Positions 41,381 through 50,130 of a stretch of DNA of 64,000 nt are shown piece by piece. Position numbers and translations under genes: made by a program. The stretch spans positions 1-64,000 of the forward strand of contig JBBDYH010000126.1 of assembly GCA_040901795.1 (NCBI GenBank), read 5' to 3'. The notes below the pieces were generated by a model. It worked only from the letters and a program-made list of their open reading frames with translations. It did not search any database and was not told the DNA's origin. How positions within the stretch are numbered: position 1 is the stretch's first letter; each line of letters opens with the position of its first letter. The stretch is from JBBDYH01 sp040901795 (GTDB taxonomy: Bacteria; Planctomycetota; Planctomycetia; Pirellulales; JALHPA01).

Positions 41381-43015
41381 ATGCAGGGCACTGTCCGGCT
41401 ATTGGCCTTCTCGATGGCGAGCGTCGTGCTGCCATTTCTCTATGGTGGCGATGTCGAGCGGCCTCCTGACGTAGCACCGCTCGTCAAGACGCTGGCCAGC
41501 GACCGCTATCTTGATCGCCTTGGCGCTCTGCAAGAACTCGGTGCGCTGGCTCAGCGTGCTGCCGTCAACATGGACGTCTACCCCGCACTCAAGCGAGCCG
41601 CTGCCGATCCCGCCCTCTCGATCGATGTTCGTTTGACCCTTGCGCCGCAGTTGGAGACTGCACGGTATCTCTGGCTAACCTGCGGCGAAAGCGGCGCCGC
41701 CAGGCGATCATCCACCGGCCAGATCGCAAGCTGGGTGGATGTCCTCGCTTCAAATGGGGGCGCCGAGCGCACGGCCGTCGGCAGGAACGGTCCCGCCCCA
41801 ATTTCCGCACAGCGCGACGCTGCCGAACGTGAGCTGCTCGACGCGCTGGCGGGTGACGTGACTGCAACAGCGGTGCAACAGGCTCTCGAAGCCGCTCTGG
41901 CGCGCGACGGGCTCGACGACGACGCGCTCGCTCGCCTTCGCCGCCTCGTCGAGTCGGCCCGTCCGGGCATCGCCGTCGAGTATTGGCAGCGGCGTCGAAA
42001 TCTGACCATTCAATATTTCGTCGTCGGCGTGCCCTCGCAGGCGCCCGGCGCTATGCGGCCGACATGCTTTGACCGCGTTGCGGACGACTTTGTCTTGTGT
42101 GCGACCGGCAATGCCCTTCGTCCGGGCGAATACCCCCTCGGTGTGGCCTACCCCCATCCGCGCGAGCAGGCGGCGTTCTTCCATCTCGTGTCGCTGCCCA
42201 CGGCGCGAGAGCGGCTGATCTATCAATACGAGACGCAATCGCTGGACGCAGGCGCGCGGCTAAGCGCCGTTACCGAGCGCACGCTCGCCCCTGCGCTCGC
42301 CGGCAAGCGGCCCCTCGACGACTCGCAGTTGTGGCTCTTGGGGCAGCTCGATCAGCCGACGGTCGCCCGCCTGCTGCGGACGTACTTCGCCGAAGTCCCC
42401 GACGCGCCCTTCGACGTATCGCAGCTTGCGCCGATGCTCTCTGACGTATCGAGCGTGCATCGCACCGCATGCTTGATGCTCGCGCTCGATGGCTCGCACG
42501 AAATCGTGCCGACGTTGGTTGAAGCGGCGCAGAGCAAACGTTTTTTGCCGCTCGCATCCGACGAGCCCCAGGCGATGGCCTGGATTGCCGCCTTGACGAT
42601 CGCCGCGCGCGAGCCGTGGGACGACGTCGACGGCTGGCTGGCCGGTCTCATCCAGCACTCGGATCGCATCAGCTTTGGACAGGGTACGGCCGGCGACGTT
42701 GGCGCCACCGCTGCCGCCATGCTGTTGGTGAGGCATGGCGAGGACCCCGCCTACTTCGGTCTGGTCGCCCGCGGGCCCCTTGAGCGCGGCTTGCACGACC
42801 GCTTCGAGGCGCCGATCAACGCGGACTACCGGCGGCGGATGTTCGAGGACCGGCTCTTCAAGCAGGTCGGCGTTACGCCCTATTATTTCGCCGATGCCAC
42901 CGGCCGCGCGGCCGTCCAGAATTGGTGGCGCCGCCGGCAACCGACTCCCTCGCCCACGCCACCGATTTACATGCTTCCCGCCCCTGCCTTCACGGCCCGC
43001 GCCGCCCGGCCGTAG
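41381..43015 (+). CDS. Large exported hypothetical protein, helical repeats
   Basis: A 544-residue protein with GGGAG seven bases before the ATG and a signal peptide (LLAFSMASVVLPFLYGG). The N-terminal third looks like alpha-helical (HEAT-like) repeats: VAPLVKTLASDRYLDRLGAL, QELGALAQRAAVNMDVYPAL, AAADPALSIDVRLTLAPQLE. The middle and end contain more helical repeats (VPTLVEAAQSKRFLPLASDE). No enzymatic motif seen. It precedes another large exported protein on the same strand after a 190-base gap holding a MITE-like element, so the two may act together at the envelope. Confidence 0.75.
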   Translation: MQGTVRLLAFSMASVVLPFLYGGDVERPPDVAPLVKTLASDRYLDRLGALQELGALAQRAAVNMDVYPALKRAAADPALSIDVRLTLAPQLETARYLWLTCGESGAARRSSTGQIASWVDVLASNGGAERTAVGRNGPAPISAQRDAAERELLDALAGDVTATAVQQALEAALARDGLDDDALARLRRLVESARPGIAVEYWQRRRNLTIQYFVVGVPSQAPGAMRPTCFDRVADDFVLCATGNALRPGEYPLGVAYPHPREQAAFFHLVSLPTARERLIYQYETQSLDAGARLSAVTERTLAPALAGKRPLDDSQLWLLGQLDQPTVARLLRTYFAEVPDAPFDVSQLAPMLSDVSSVHRTACLMLALDGSHEIVPTLVEAAQSKRFLPLASDEPQAMAWIAALTIAAREPWDDVDGWLAGLIQHSDRISFGQGTAGDVGATAAAMLLVRHGEDPAYFGLVARGPLERGLHDRFEAPINADYRRRMFEDRLFKQVGVTPYYFADATGRAAVQNWWRRRQPTPSPTPPIYMLPAPAFTARAARP

Positions 43016-43033
43016 GGTTTCGCGAAGCTGCTC

Positions 43034-43126
43034 TGTAGGGAACGCCCTCCGTGGCGTTCCGGAAGCGACAGTCCGCGTTGGTAAAACAACTCGCCCAACA
43101 GAACGGCACTGAGGCCGTTCCCTACA
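43034..43126. repeat. TGTAGGGAACG MITE-like element, copy 2
   Basis: A 93-base element, TGTAGGGAACGCCCTCCGTG on the left and GCACTGAGGCCGTTCCCTAC then A on the right. It is in the opposite orientation to 29008-29110 and shares its internal GGCGTTCCGGA segment. Confidence 0.8.
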
Positions 43127-43207
43127 GCGCCGCTTTCGCGGCCGTGGCGGCGGGGTCATAATGGGCGTCTGTCCCGATTGAACCGATTCGCGTGTGAGGT
43201 TTCTGCC

Positions 43208-45403
43208 GTGAGACGATTTGTCTGTGTTGTGTGCACCGCCGTGTTGATGGTGTCGGCGATCGCTGTTTTGCCCGAGCGCGCTCCTGCTCAAACGCTGCGC
43301 GAGCGTTTGCAAAAGGCCCGTGAGGACCGTGAAGCCGCTGCGGGACTCGATTCGGCCGACGCACGCCGGCCCCCACTCGGCCGTGGCCCCGCCGGTCGCC
43401 AGCCCGCCGGCCGGGGCGCCGCGAAGGCGCCGCCGCCGTCAGCAGCCCGGGCCCCCGCGCGCATCAACCAGACGGCCCAGTCGGCCTCGCAGTGGGTGAC
43501 GTACCTCGCCCGCATGCAGCCCAAGGACGCCGCCGGATACGCCGACTTGCAGCTCGAGCAATTCGCGCAGGGCGTCTCGGCCGTCGAGTACTGGACGGCG
43601 CAGCTCGCCCAGTACGACGGCACGGAACGTGTCGACCACGTGCTGGCCATCACCGAGCGATTGCTCGCGATTAAGGACGGGATCGATCGCCAGCTCGAAA
43701 CCGCCATGGCCCAGCGGACCGGCTTCGCCGACATCAAGCCGGCTGAAAAGCGGCATGAAGCGGCGACGAGCTATTTCTGGGCGACCTCGTCGTACATCGA
43801 CCTTTCCGGCCGGCTGCGCTACCTGCTGTTCGACGCCTTGAACTTCGCCGCCGATACGGCCGTTGAGCGGCCCGAAAACTATAACCGCCTGCTCGATCTT
43901 CTCGTCCGTTACAAAAGCGGCATCGGCGCCGTTGTCGTTTCGTCGGGCCTCTTTGATCCGCCGCCAAGTGAGGAAGGCGCCGTCCCAGTCAGCCTGCCGG
44001 CCAAGCTCCGCATCCTCCGCCTCGTCGGTGACAGTGGCAACTACGAGCTCGTGCCGGAGCTGGCGCGGTTGGTCAAGCATCCCCGCGCCACCGCGCGGCT
44101 GGTGATCGCCGCGGCCGATGCGCTGGTGCGCCTCGGTCTGCCGCAGGAGCAGCGGCCGGGGCAGGACCCCACGCTTCCCAAGCCGTCGATCACCGCGCGC
44201 GAGCTGGCCGCGCTGTTGGCGAAGCAAGACTTGCGGCGGCTCACCGCCGAAGAGCGGGCCGCACGCGACCGGCTCGTCGCCACCGTCCGGGCCGCCGCAA
44301 AGAGTGGCCTGGCCGGCGACACGTATCGCCTCGGTTCGATCGAGATCCAGCCGGGCGATTGGCTCTTGATGCGGAACCCGTCGCCGTACAACCTGTTCAC
44401 CGATCTCTCGCCCGGTCTGTTCACACACGTTGGCGTGGCGGCGATCGAGCGCGGCAGCGACGGCGTGCGGCGGATGGTGATCATCGACATCCCCGAGCGC
44501 GGCCCGGAGATGCCAGCGACCAATGTCGATACGTTCGTGCAGCGGACGCGGCACTTTGTCTTCCTCCGCCATCCGGACGCCGACACGGCCCGGCAGATGG
44601 CCGAGGCCGCGGTCGCCACCGTTGGCAACGTGACCGAGTTCGACCTCAACTTCCGCACCGACCGCGTGCTGGCGCTGCGGGGATTGCCGCTTGCCGGCCA
44701 GAAGATCCACACTTACTGCGCCGGGTATTTGTATCTCTGTGCGTTGCAGACTGACCGGCCGCGCGAGGAATTCTTCCCGCTGTCCGAAGGCCCGGCCCCC
44801 GGCTACACGGCCGACAACCTGGCCAAGTTCGGCTTCACGTTCGGCGAAGATTTTATCTCGCCGACGGGTGCGTTCTTTTCGCCCACACTGCGGCTCGTCG
44901 GACGGCGCGATCCGATGTATGATCCCCGCCGCGAAGTCGAGGAGGCGGTGTTCGACCATTTTGCTCAGAGTCTGATGACGCGCGAGGTGACCCCCGCGCC
45001 CGACGCGTTCCAGTTGCTGCGGCTGAAGGTCGCCGAGGCGGCCAAGGACAACCCGCTGTTGGCCAAGGCGGTGGCCGGCGCCGTCGGCGTGGCGCAGGAT
45101 ATGGACCTGGTGGCCGCCGCGAAAGCGAAGGCGCTGATCGAGGCGCTCGACGAGATTGCCTACGGGGCGAGCGGCGACTTTCTCGAAGCGCGCGACGCGA
45201 TCATGAGCGGCGGCACGGTCCCGCCCGGCACAAAACTCTCGGCCGCCGAGCAGTCGCGCCTCCGCGAGCTGCACACGCGTCATGCCAGCCTTGTCGATCG
45301 CTGGCAAAAGCGCCAGCTCACGCCGCGGGCGCTGCGCATCGAGCTGGTGCAGTATTACATCGCTGAGGGCAAGCGCCGGCTGGAAGAGCGATTCTTTGAA
45401 TAA
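43208..45403 (+). CDS. Exported protein with YiiX-like permuted papain fold
   Basis: A 731-residue protein starting at the GTG at 43208 (RRFVCVVCTAVLMVSAIAV signal peptide); a TTG 30 bases upstream is the alternative. A Pro/Ala/Arg linker is followed by a long helical domain. Residues ~380-560 carry the NlpC/P60-like YiiX/YaeF signature: IEIQPGDWLLMRNPSPYN, LFTHVGVAAIERG with the catalytic His near 404, and KIHTYCAGYLYLCALQ with the likely catalytic Cys near 502. Such enzymes may act as peptidases, amidases or acyl-hydrolases at the envelope. A further helical tail follows. It forms a tandem with the exported protein at 41381. Confidence 0.78.
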   Translation: MRRFVCVVCTAVLMVSAIAVLPERAPAQTLRERLQKAREDREAAAGLDSADARRPPLGRGPAGRQPAGRGAAKAPPPSAARAPARINQTAQSASQWVTYLARMQPKDAAGYADLQLEQFAQGVSAVEYWTAQLAQYDGTERVDHVLAITERLLAIKDGIDRQLETAMAQRTGFADIKPAEKRHEAATSYFWATSSYIDLSGRLRYLLFDALNFAADTAVERPENYNRLLDLLVRYKSGIGAVVVSSGLFDPPPSEEGAVPVSLPAKLRILRLVGDSGNYELVPELARLVKHPRATARLVIAAADALVRLGLPQEQRPGQDPTLPKPSITARELAALLAKQDLRRLTAEERAARDRLVATVRAAAKSGLAGDTYRLGSIEIQPGDWLLMRNPSPYNLFTDLSPGLFTHVGVAAIERGSDGVRRMVIIDIPERGPEMPATNVDTFVQRTRHFVFLRHPDADTARQMAEAAVATVGNVTEFDLNFRTDRVLALRGLPLAGQKIHTYCAGYLYLCALQTDRPREEFFPLSEGPAPGYTADNLAKFGFTFGEDFISPTGAFFSPTLRLVGRRDPMYDPRREVEEAVFDHFAQSLMTREVTPAPDAFQLLRLKVAEAAKDNPLLAKAVAGAVGVAQDMDLVAAAKAKALIEALDEIAYGASGDFLEARDAIMSGGTVPPGTKLSAAEQSRLRELHTRHASLVDRWQKRQLTPRALRIELVQYYIAEGKRRLEERFFE

Positions 45404-46073
45404 CGGTTCAAGGTTCAAGGAGATGGGAGGATGGGGAGGGGAGATGAGGGGATCGTGGAGTGCGGAGACTCGTCGCCGCTTTTGGATTTTAAACCGCGCG
45501 TTTATGGGTTTAGCCGTGTGCCACTGCTCGCCGCGAGCAGTGCTTCGCCGCGCGTCTCTTGACGCACGTGTCGGCGGATTTATTTCACCAGATTGGGTTG
45601 TTGCCGGAAATTGGGGCTTGAGCGGAAATAATTCGCGGCGCGAGAGATGCAAGTGAAAGTGCCATTGCTGGTTAGGGAAATGCAGCGGGGAATTATTGCA
45701 AAAAGAGAGGTGATTGCGCAAACAGACCGCAGTGCGGGGCGCGGAGTCGAAAGCGGGGCAGGAGGCGACCACGGGAAGTACGGAGAGGGCGTCTTGCTCA
45801 TTTGTATACCATAAGAGTGGCACAACTGTCAAGGGGTACGGATCGGTTCATTGTTCCCCGCCACCGCCGCAGGAGGCAAACTGATCGTCCGAACCAGCAA
45901 GCGAAAGGCTACCAAGAAGGGTCGCCCGAAAAAGAACGACACTGTCATCTTAGAGGTTATGGCGTCGCGTTAGAGGCGAGAGCCGAGAAACAGCGCCAGC
46001 GGAAACGAGACAAGGAGACTGGGAGACTGGGAGACGGGGAGCAAGCTGAAGCTTGAACTCCAACGGCGCGGGT
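45404..46073. other. 670-base gene-free interval with promoter and repeats
   Basis: There is no convincing gene. The interval has a half copy of the TTTGGAGTGC repeat (45456-45500), GGAGACTGGGAGACTGGGAG slippage repeats (46013-46037), and a near-consensus promoter at 45803-45832 reading leftward. A basic open frame on the plus strand (45851-45973, TTG start, containing RTSKRKATKKGRPKK) has no ribosome site at its start and is not called. The leftward transcript would be noncoding because the nearest ATG overlaps the predicted start site. Confidence 0.55.
45803..45832 (-). promoter_or_regulatory. Near-consensus sigma-70 promoter
   Basis: On the minus strand the -35 TTGACA (45827-45832) is separated by exactly 18 bases from TATACA (45803-45808), which is preceded by an extended -10 (TGG). 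It points toward lower coordinates into a gene-free interval. The spacer resembles that of the promoter at 52599-52628 (CCACTCTTATGG versus CCACTTTTATGC). Confidence 0.7.
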
Positions 46074-49000
46074 TTAAACGACCGCTTGCGCGAGCTCGGT
46101 TTCGAGGAAGGAGTCGAAGCGGCGGCGGTTTTCGGATTGCAGGCGGTGGCAATCGGCCAGCAGCTTTTCCCGGTCGGGATAACCCAGCAGGCGGGCCAGC
46201 TTGCTGAGCTCTTGCGGGTTGCCAGGCAGATCATTGAGCGCTGTCATGTTCATCAGCCGCAGGCGGCCCTGGATCGAGCGCAGCACCTGGTAGCTCGTCG
46301 TCAAGTATTCAAAGTCGTCGCGATCGATCAGCCCGGCGTCGTGCAATGCGCCGAGTGCGTCGATTGTGTTCGGCTGGCGAATGCTCGTGTGCTCGCGGCC
46401 GTGCTTGAGCAACAGCATCTGCACAAGGAACTCAATATCGACCACGCCTCCGGGCCCGCGCTTGAGGTTCGACTTGCTGGCGGTCTCTTCGAGCCGCAAT
46501 CGCATCTTGCGAATTTCGGCGGCGAACTCCGGCCGCCAGGGCGGGTCGTAGGCCGCCTGCCAAACCGTTTCGAGCGCCTGGCGGACCGCGTCGTCGCTGC
46601 CGTAGATCACGCGGGCGCGCGTAAGCGCCTGGCGCTCCCAGAGTTGCCCTTCGCCTTCACTGAAATAGCGAGCCAGCTCCGTGAGCGACGTGGCCAGCCG
46701 CCCACTGCGGCCGGTGGGCCGGAGGCGCGGGTCAATTTCGTATAGCCGGCCATAGGGCCCCAGGTGCCCGGCGATTTTGACCACGCGCTGCGACAATTCG
46801 GAGAAGAAGTGCTGGTTGGTGGTCGTGTCGCCGCTGCGCCGCGAGCGCCGCGTGTGGAACGTCGAGCCATCGGCGTCGTAAAGGAAAACCAGATCGAGGT
46901 CGCTGTGGTAGTTCAGCTCACGCCCGCCAAATTTGCCCAGCGCGATGATGACTAGTTCGGCGGGGCGGCCCATCGTTTCGCCCGTACCCACCATCGGCTC
47001 GCCCAACTTGGCGGCGAGTTTCTCGTACTCGGCCTGGGCGATCCGCCGCACGCAGACTTCGGCGATGTCGGAGAGGGCCGCGTTGACCGATTCGATCGGC
47101 TCCTTGCCCAGCACGTCGCGGACGCCGACGCGGAGCTGCTGGGCGCTTTTGAAGCTGTGCAAGATCGGCAGCAGGTCCTCGGCGGCGCGAGTCAGCTCCG
47201 CCAGGTCGCGGTCGAGCTGCTCGCGCGTGGGGAGCTTGTCGAGCAACAGGCTGTCGAGCAGCTCGTCGATCATGCCCGGGTTGCCGGTGAGGATGTCGCA
47301 CAGAAAGGGGCTGGTGGCGCACAGCTCGACGTACAACGCGAGCGACGGCGGGTTGAAGCTGAACAACTCCCAGAGGACGCCTTTGCCGCCGAGCGAATCG
47401 CTGACCTTGCTGAGGTTGACTAGCGTGGCGTCGGGGTCGGCCGTCTGGGCGATGGCCCGGATCAGCCGGGGGGCAATCGAGGCGAGAAAATGCCGGCAGC
47501 GGCGCGTGGAGAGGAAGGGGATCTTCTCCTCGGCCAGCGCCATCAGGTTGCGATAGGCTTCGCTCACGTCGCGAAACGGATACTTGCCGAGCACGGCGGT
47601 GACCTGCGCCGGCGACGGGTCGGGGTCGAGGACGAGATCGACTTCCGGCTCGGGCTGATCCTCGTTGCCGAACGCGTCATGCAGCAAGTGGTCGAGCATC
47701 TTGCGGTTCAGCTCAGTAATCCGCTTGTAGTCGGCCTCGAACGCGTCGAGCGCCGGCTTGTCGGGCCGCTCGGCATAGCCCAGGCGAATCGCCAGCCGGC
47801 GCAGTTCGTCGGGCGAGCGCGGCAGGCGGTGCGTTTGCAGATCGAACATGATCTGCAGCCGGTGCTCGATCTTTCGCAAGAGCGAGTAGTTCTCGGCCAG
47901 AAGGGAGCTCTCCTGGTGCGTCAGGCAGCCGCAACTTTCGAGCTGCAAGAGGGCCGCCAGCGTGTTGCCGGTGCGGAGCTGCGGCAGATCGGCGCCGTTG
48001 AGCAACTGCAGGAACTGGATGACAAACTCGATGTCGCGAATGCCGCCGCGGCCGGTCTTCACGTCGGTCGCTTCGGCGCCTTCGTGCTCGGTACGATGTT
48101 CGATGCGGCGCTTGAGGGCGCGGATGCCGGTAATGTCGGCGCGGCTCAGATAGCGACGATAGATCCAAGGTTCGAGCTGCGCGAGAAACTCTTCGCCTAG
48201 GTCGATGTCGCCGGCGGCGGGACGGGCCTTGACGAAGGCCTGCCGCTCCCAGGTGCGGCCGAGCACGTCGTAATAGTGCAAGGCGCTGTCGAGGCTGGTG
48301 ACGACGGGGCCGTTGTGCCCTTCGGGGCGCAGGCGGAGATCGACGCGGTAGGCGATGCCTTGCGGTGTGCTCTCGCTAATCAGCCGCACGACGTCGCGCG
48401 CCAGCCGGTCGAAGAACTCCTGATTCGCCAGTGGCCGCGCGGCGTCGGTCTCGCCGGCGTGGTCGTAGAGGAACACCAGGTCGATGTCGCTGGAGTAGTT
48501 CAGCTCGTTGCCGCCGAGCTTGCCCAGCGCCAGGACGACAAACCGGGCCGGGCGGCCGTCGCGCGTGCGGGGCGTGCCGCGCTTTTGTTCGAGGTTGCGA
48601 CGTGCGCTGCGGACGGCGGCCTCGAGCACGGCGTCGGCGGCATACGAGATTTGCCGCGTGACGGTTTCCAGGCGTTGCGAACGGATGATGTCGCCGTACG
48701 AGATCCGCAAGAGCTCGCGGCGCTTGAACCGGCGGAGCGCGGCCATGACGAGGCGTTCGTCGCCGAGCACGGCCACCTCGCTGGCCAACTCCTTGACGAT
48801 CATCTCGCGTGCGACCGGCTCGCCTTCGGTCATGCGCAAGAGATCGTACGCCTCGGCGTCGGTCAAGAGGGTGTCGCTGAGGTATTGGCTGCTGGAGAAG
48901 ATTTGCAACAGGATGGGCAGTGCCTCGCGGTCGCGTTCGAAGAGCGTAGCCAGCGAGAGCGGGTTGCGGGCGGCGGCGATGAAGCGGTCGAGATTGTTGA

Positions 49001-49205
49001 GCGCCATGTCGGCGTCGCTCAGCCGCGGCAAGTGCTCAGCAAGCTGGTCGGCGATGTCGGCGACCAGGTCGAGCGTGATGTTGGTGCTGGCGATGCGGAC
49101 GAGGTTGCCGTGCGCCTTGGCCAGATCGGAAAGTCCGCACGAGCGCAGCCAGTCGGCCGCGGCGGCAGGGTCTTCCAGATAGCGGCGAAGCGTGTCGAGA
49201 TGCAT
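46074..49205 (-). CDS. glnE: Bifunctional glutamine synthetase adenylyltransferase/adenylyl-removing enzyme
   Basis: A 1043-residue two-domain nucleotidyltransferase that adds or removes AMP on glutamine synthetase in response to nitrogen state. Both NT domains are intact: LGKLGGNELNYSSDIDLVFL near residue 232 (removing half) and LGKFGGRELNYHSDLDLVFL near residue 760 (adding half). Each is followed by a GlnD-like helical domain (RGGIRDIEFVIQFLQLLNG, RGPGGVVDIEFLVQMLLL). About 100 residues longer than the E. coli protein. ATG at 49205 chosen; a GTG 21 bases upstream is possible. No adjacent glnA or glnB. Confidence 0.93.
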   Translation of the reverse strand: MHLDTLRRYLEDPAAAADWLRSCGLSDLAKAHGNLVRIASTNITLDLVADIADQLAEHLPRLSDADMALNNLDRFIAAARNPLSLATLFERDREALPILLQIFSSSQYLSDTLLTDAEAYDLLRMTEGEPVAREMIVKELASEVAVLGDERLVMAALRRFKRRELLRISYGDIIRSQRLETVTRQISYAADAVLEAAVRSARRNLEQKRGTPRTRDGRPARFVVLALGKLGGNELNYSSDIDLVFLYDHAGETDAARPLANQEFFDRLARDVVRLISESTPQGIAYRVDLRLRPEGHNGPVVTSLDSALHYYDVLGRTWERQAFVKARPAAGDIDLGEEFLAQLEPWIYRRYLSRADITGIRALKRRIEHRTEHEGAEATDVKTGRGGIRDIEFVIQFLQLLNGADLPQLRTGNTLAALLQLESCGCLTHQESSLLAENYSLLRKIEHRLQIMFDLQTHRLPRSPDELRRLAIRLGYAERPDKPALDAFEADYKRITELNRKMLDHLLHDAFGNEDQPEPEVDLVLDPDPSPAQVTAVLGKYPFRDVSEAYRNLMALAEEKIPFLSTRRCRHFLASIAPRLIRAIAQTADPDATLVNLSKVSDSLGGKGVLWELFSFNPPSLALYVELCATSPFLCDILTGNPGMIDELLDSLLLDKLPTREQLDRDLAELTRAAEDLLPILHSFKSAQQLRVGVRDVLGKEPIESVNAALSDIAEVCVRRIAQAEYEKLAAKLGEPMVGTGETMGRPAELVIIALGKFGGRELNYHSDLDLVFLYDADGSTFHTRRSRRSGDTTTNQHFFSELSQRVVKIAGHLGPYGRLYEIDPRLRPTGRSGRLATSLTELARYFSEGEGQLWERQALTRARVIYGSDDAVRQALETVWQAAYDPPWRPEFAAEIRKMRLRLEETASKSNLKRGPGGVVDIEFLVQMLLLKHGREHTSIRQPNTIDALGALHDAGLIDRDDFEYLTTSYQVLRSIQGRLRLMNMTALNDLPGNPQELSKLARLLGYPDREKLLADCHRLQSENRRRFDSFLETELAQAVV

Positions 49206-49241
49206 GCGGACGGGGTTCCCCGCCACGGCGGGCGGCCTACG

Positions 49242-49262
49242 GTTCGGGGTTCAAGGTTCAGT
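49242..49262 (-). repeat. TGAACCC-type heptads upstream of glnE
   Basis: GGTTCGGGGTTCAAGGTTCA on the plus strand, about 35 bases upstream of the glnE start codon; the same family as at 4663 and 16829. Confidence 0.6.
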
Positions 49263-49317
49263 CCGCCGCATGCCTGACTACATGTTTCCTTCGTCCGCCG
49301 GCGAGTGGGCAAGTTGT

Positions 49318-49623
49318 TCAGGCCTCATTATGTTCCGGCTTTTCAACCGGATCGTTTAAGTCCCAGGTGTAGGTTACAACAGGGTTGGAAATGACGCGAT
49401 CCGAACCACAAAAGCTTTCCTTTTCGTTGCTGGTCGCCATATCCGCGCCAGAGTGTTGACGTTCGTTCGTTGTCCGCATCGAGTCCAGCGTAACGACGCG
49501 ATCTGCGTGACAAGCTTCCGCATCGCGCAGGTGCTCAAGCCACTTACCCAGATCACCCTGCCACTTATCAAGGATCTTTTGCCTGGCTTGATAGACGTCT
49601 TCTACGATTGGATCGTCGATCAT
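49318..49623 (-). CDS. Antitoxin-like partner of PIN-domain toxin
   Basis: A 101-residue protein. The first 40 residues (MIDDPIVEDVYQARQKILDK then WQGDLGKWLEHLRDAEA) match the short antitoxins that accompany PIN-domain toxins, with the P-I-V-x-(E/D)-x7-R-x-K and gGDL motifs. The rest (DMATSNEKESFCGSDRVISN onward) is unrelated and may be spliced on. Its ATG overlaps the stop of the toxin gene (ATGA), so translation is coupled. Unusually for a vapBC-like pair, the toxin comes first. Confidence 0.68.
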   Translation of the reverse strand: MIDDPIVEDVYQARQKILDKWQGDLGKWLEHLRDAEACHADRVVTLDSMRTTNERQHSGADMATSNEKESFCGSDRVISNPVVTYTWDLNDPVEKPEHNEA

Positions 49624-50105
49624 GGTCCGCGCTCCTGTGCCTCAAGAAGTTCTTCAGGAGTGACAATTATAGGTGTGGCGCGATTCAATTCGTCGTTGAC
49701 ATCTCTCAACCGCCGAATGGTTTCGCCGTTGGCTAAGTGCCGGCAATTCCATGTTACCATGTAATCCATTCTATATGCGACCGCGAATGCCAAATGCACG
49801 ACATCGGCCCGTGCCCGGCCGACCAGCCCCAACCGTTGGTCGTAGGCCTGCACAAGCGTCAACACGTCGCTGGAGTACGCGAGAATCGGAAGTCCGGCGA
49901 CCATCTGCAAACGGCGGCTTGCCGCCTCGGAATTGCCGGCCTGAATCTCATCCGATACCGCCTCCGACAGATAAAGGCTGAATCGGTCGCGGGCGGTACG
50001 CCACCATTCGTGAGTAATCTGCTGGTGCGCCGCGATAATGAGATCGCGGCTGGGATACGCCGCCAAATAGCTTGGGATCGTGGTCTCGACGTAGACCGTG
50101 CGCAT
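49620..50105 (-). CDS. PIN-domain ribonuclease toxin (VapC-like)
   Basis: A 161-residue PIN-fold protein: RTVYVETTIPSYLAAYPSRD, LYLSEAVSDEIQAG, RADVVHLAFAVAYRMDYMVT, WNCRHLANGETIRRL. The first acidic residue is Glu in YVETT rather than Asp, as usual in this branch; the later Glu/Asp residues (SDEI, RADVVHLA) are present. PIN toxins cleave tRNA or mRNA. It overlaps the downstream antitoxin gene by four bases. ATG at 50105. Confidence 0.78.
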   Translation of the reverse strand: MRTVYVETTIPSYLAAYPSRDLIIAAHQQITHEWWRTARDRFSLYLSEAVSDEIQAGNSEAASRRLQMVAGLPILAYSSDVLTLVQAYDQRLGLVGRARADVVHLAFAVAYRMDYMVTWNCRHLANGETIRRLRDVNDELNRATPIIVTPEELLEAQERGP

Positions 50106-50130
50106 ATGCGTATCCTCGCGCGTCGAGCAA

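Noticed and set aside
43439..45832. A 797-codon open frame on the minus strand opposite the YiiX-like gene
   Set aside because: GC-rich third positions of the plus-strand gene create this frame. Its translation is Arg/His-rich without any family motif, and the plus-strand gene has a signal peptide and clear catalytic motifs.
45851..45973. A 40-codon basic open frame with RTSKRKATKKGRPKK
   Set aside because: It has only a TTG start, no ribosome site at a good distance, and it lies in a repeat-rich interval. Kept as a note, not a gene.
3034..50105. A defence island built from HicAB, Uma2, HigBA and the PIN module
   Set aside because: They are scattered over 47 kb among housekeeping genes, with no restriction enzyme, Cas or known anti-phage partner beside them.
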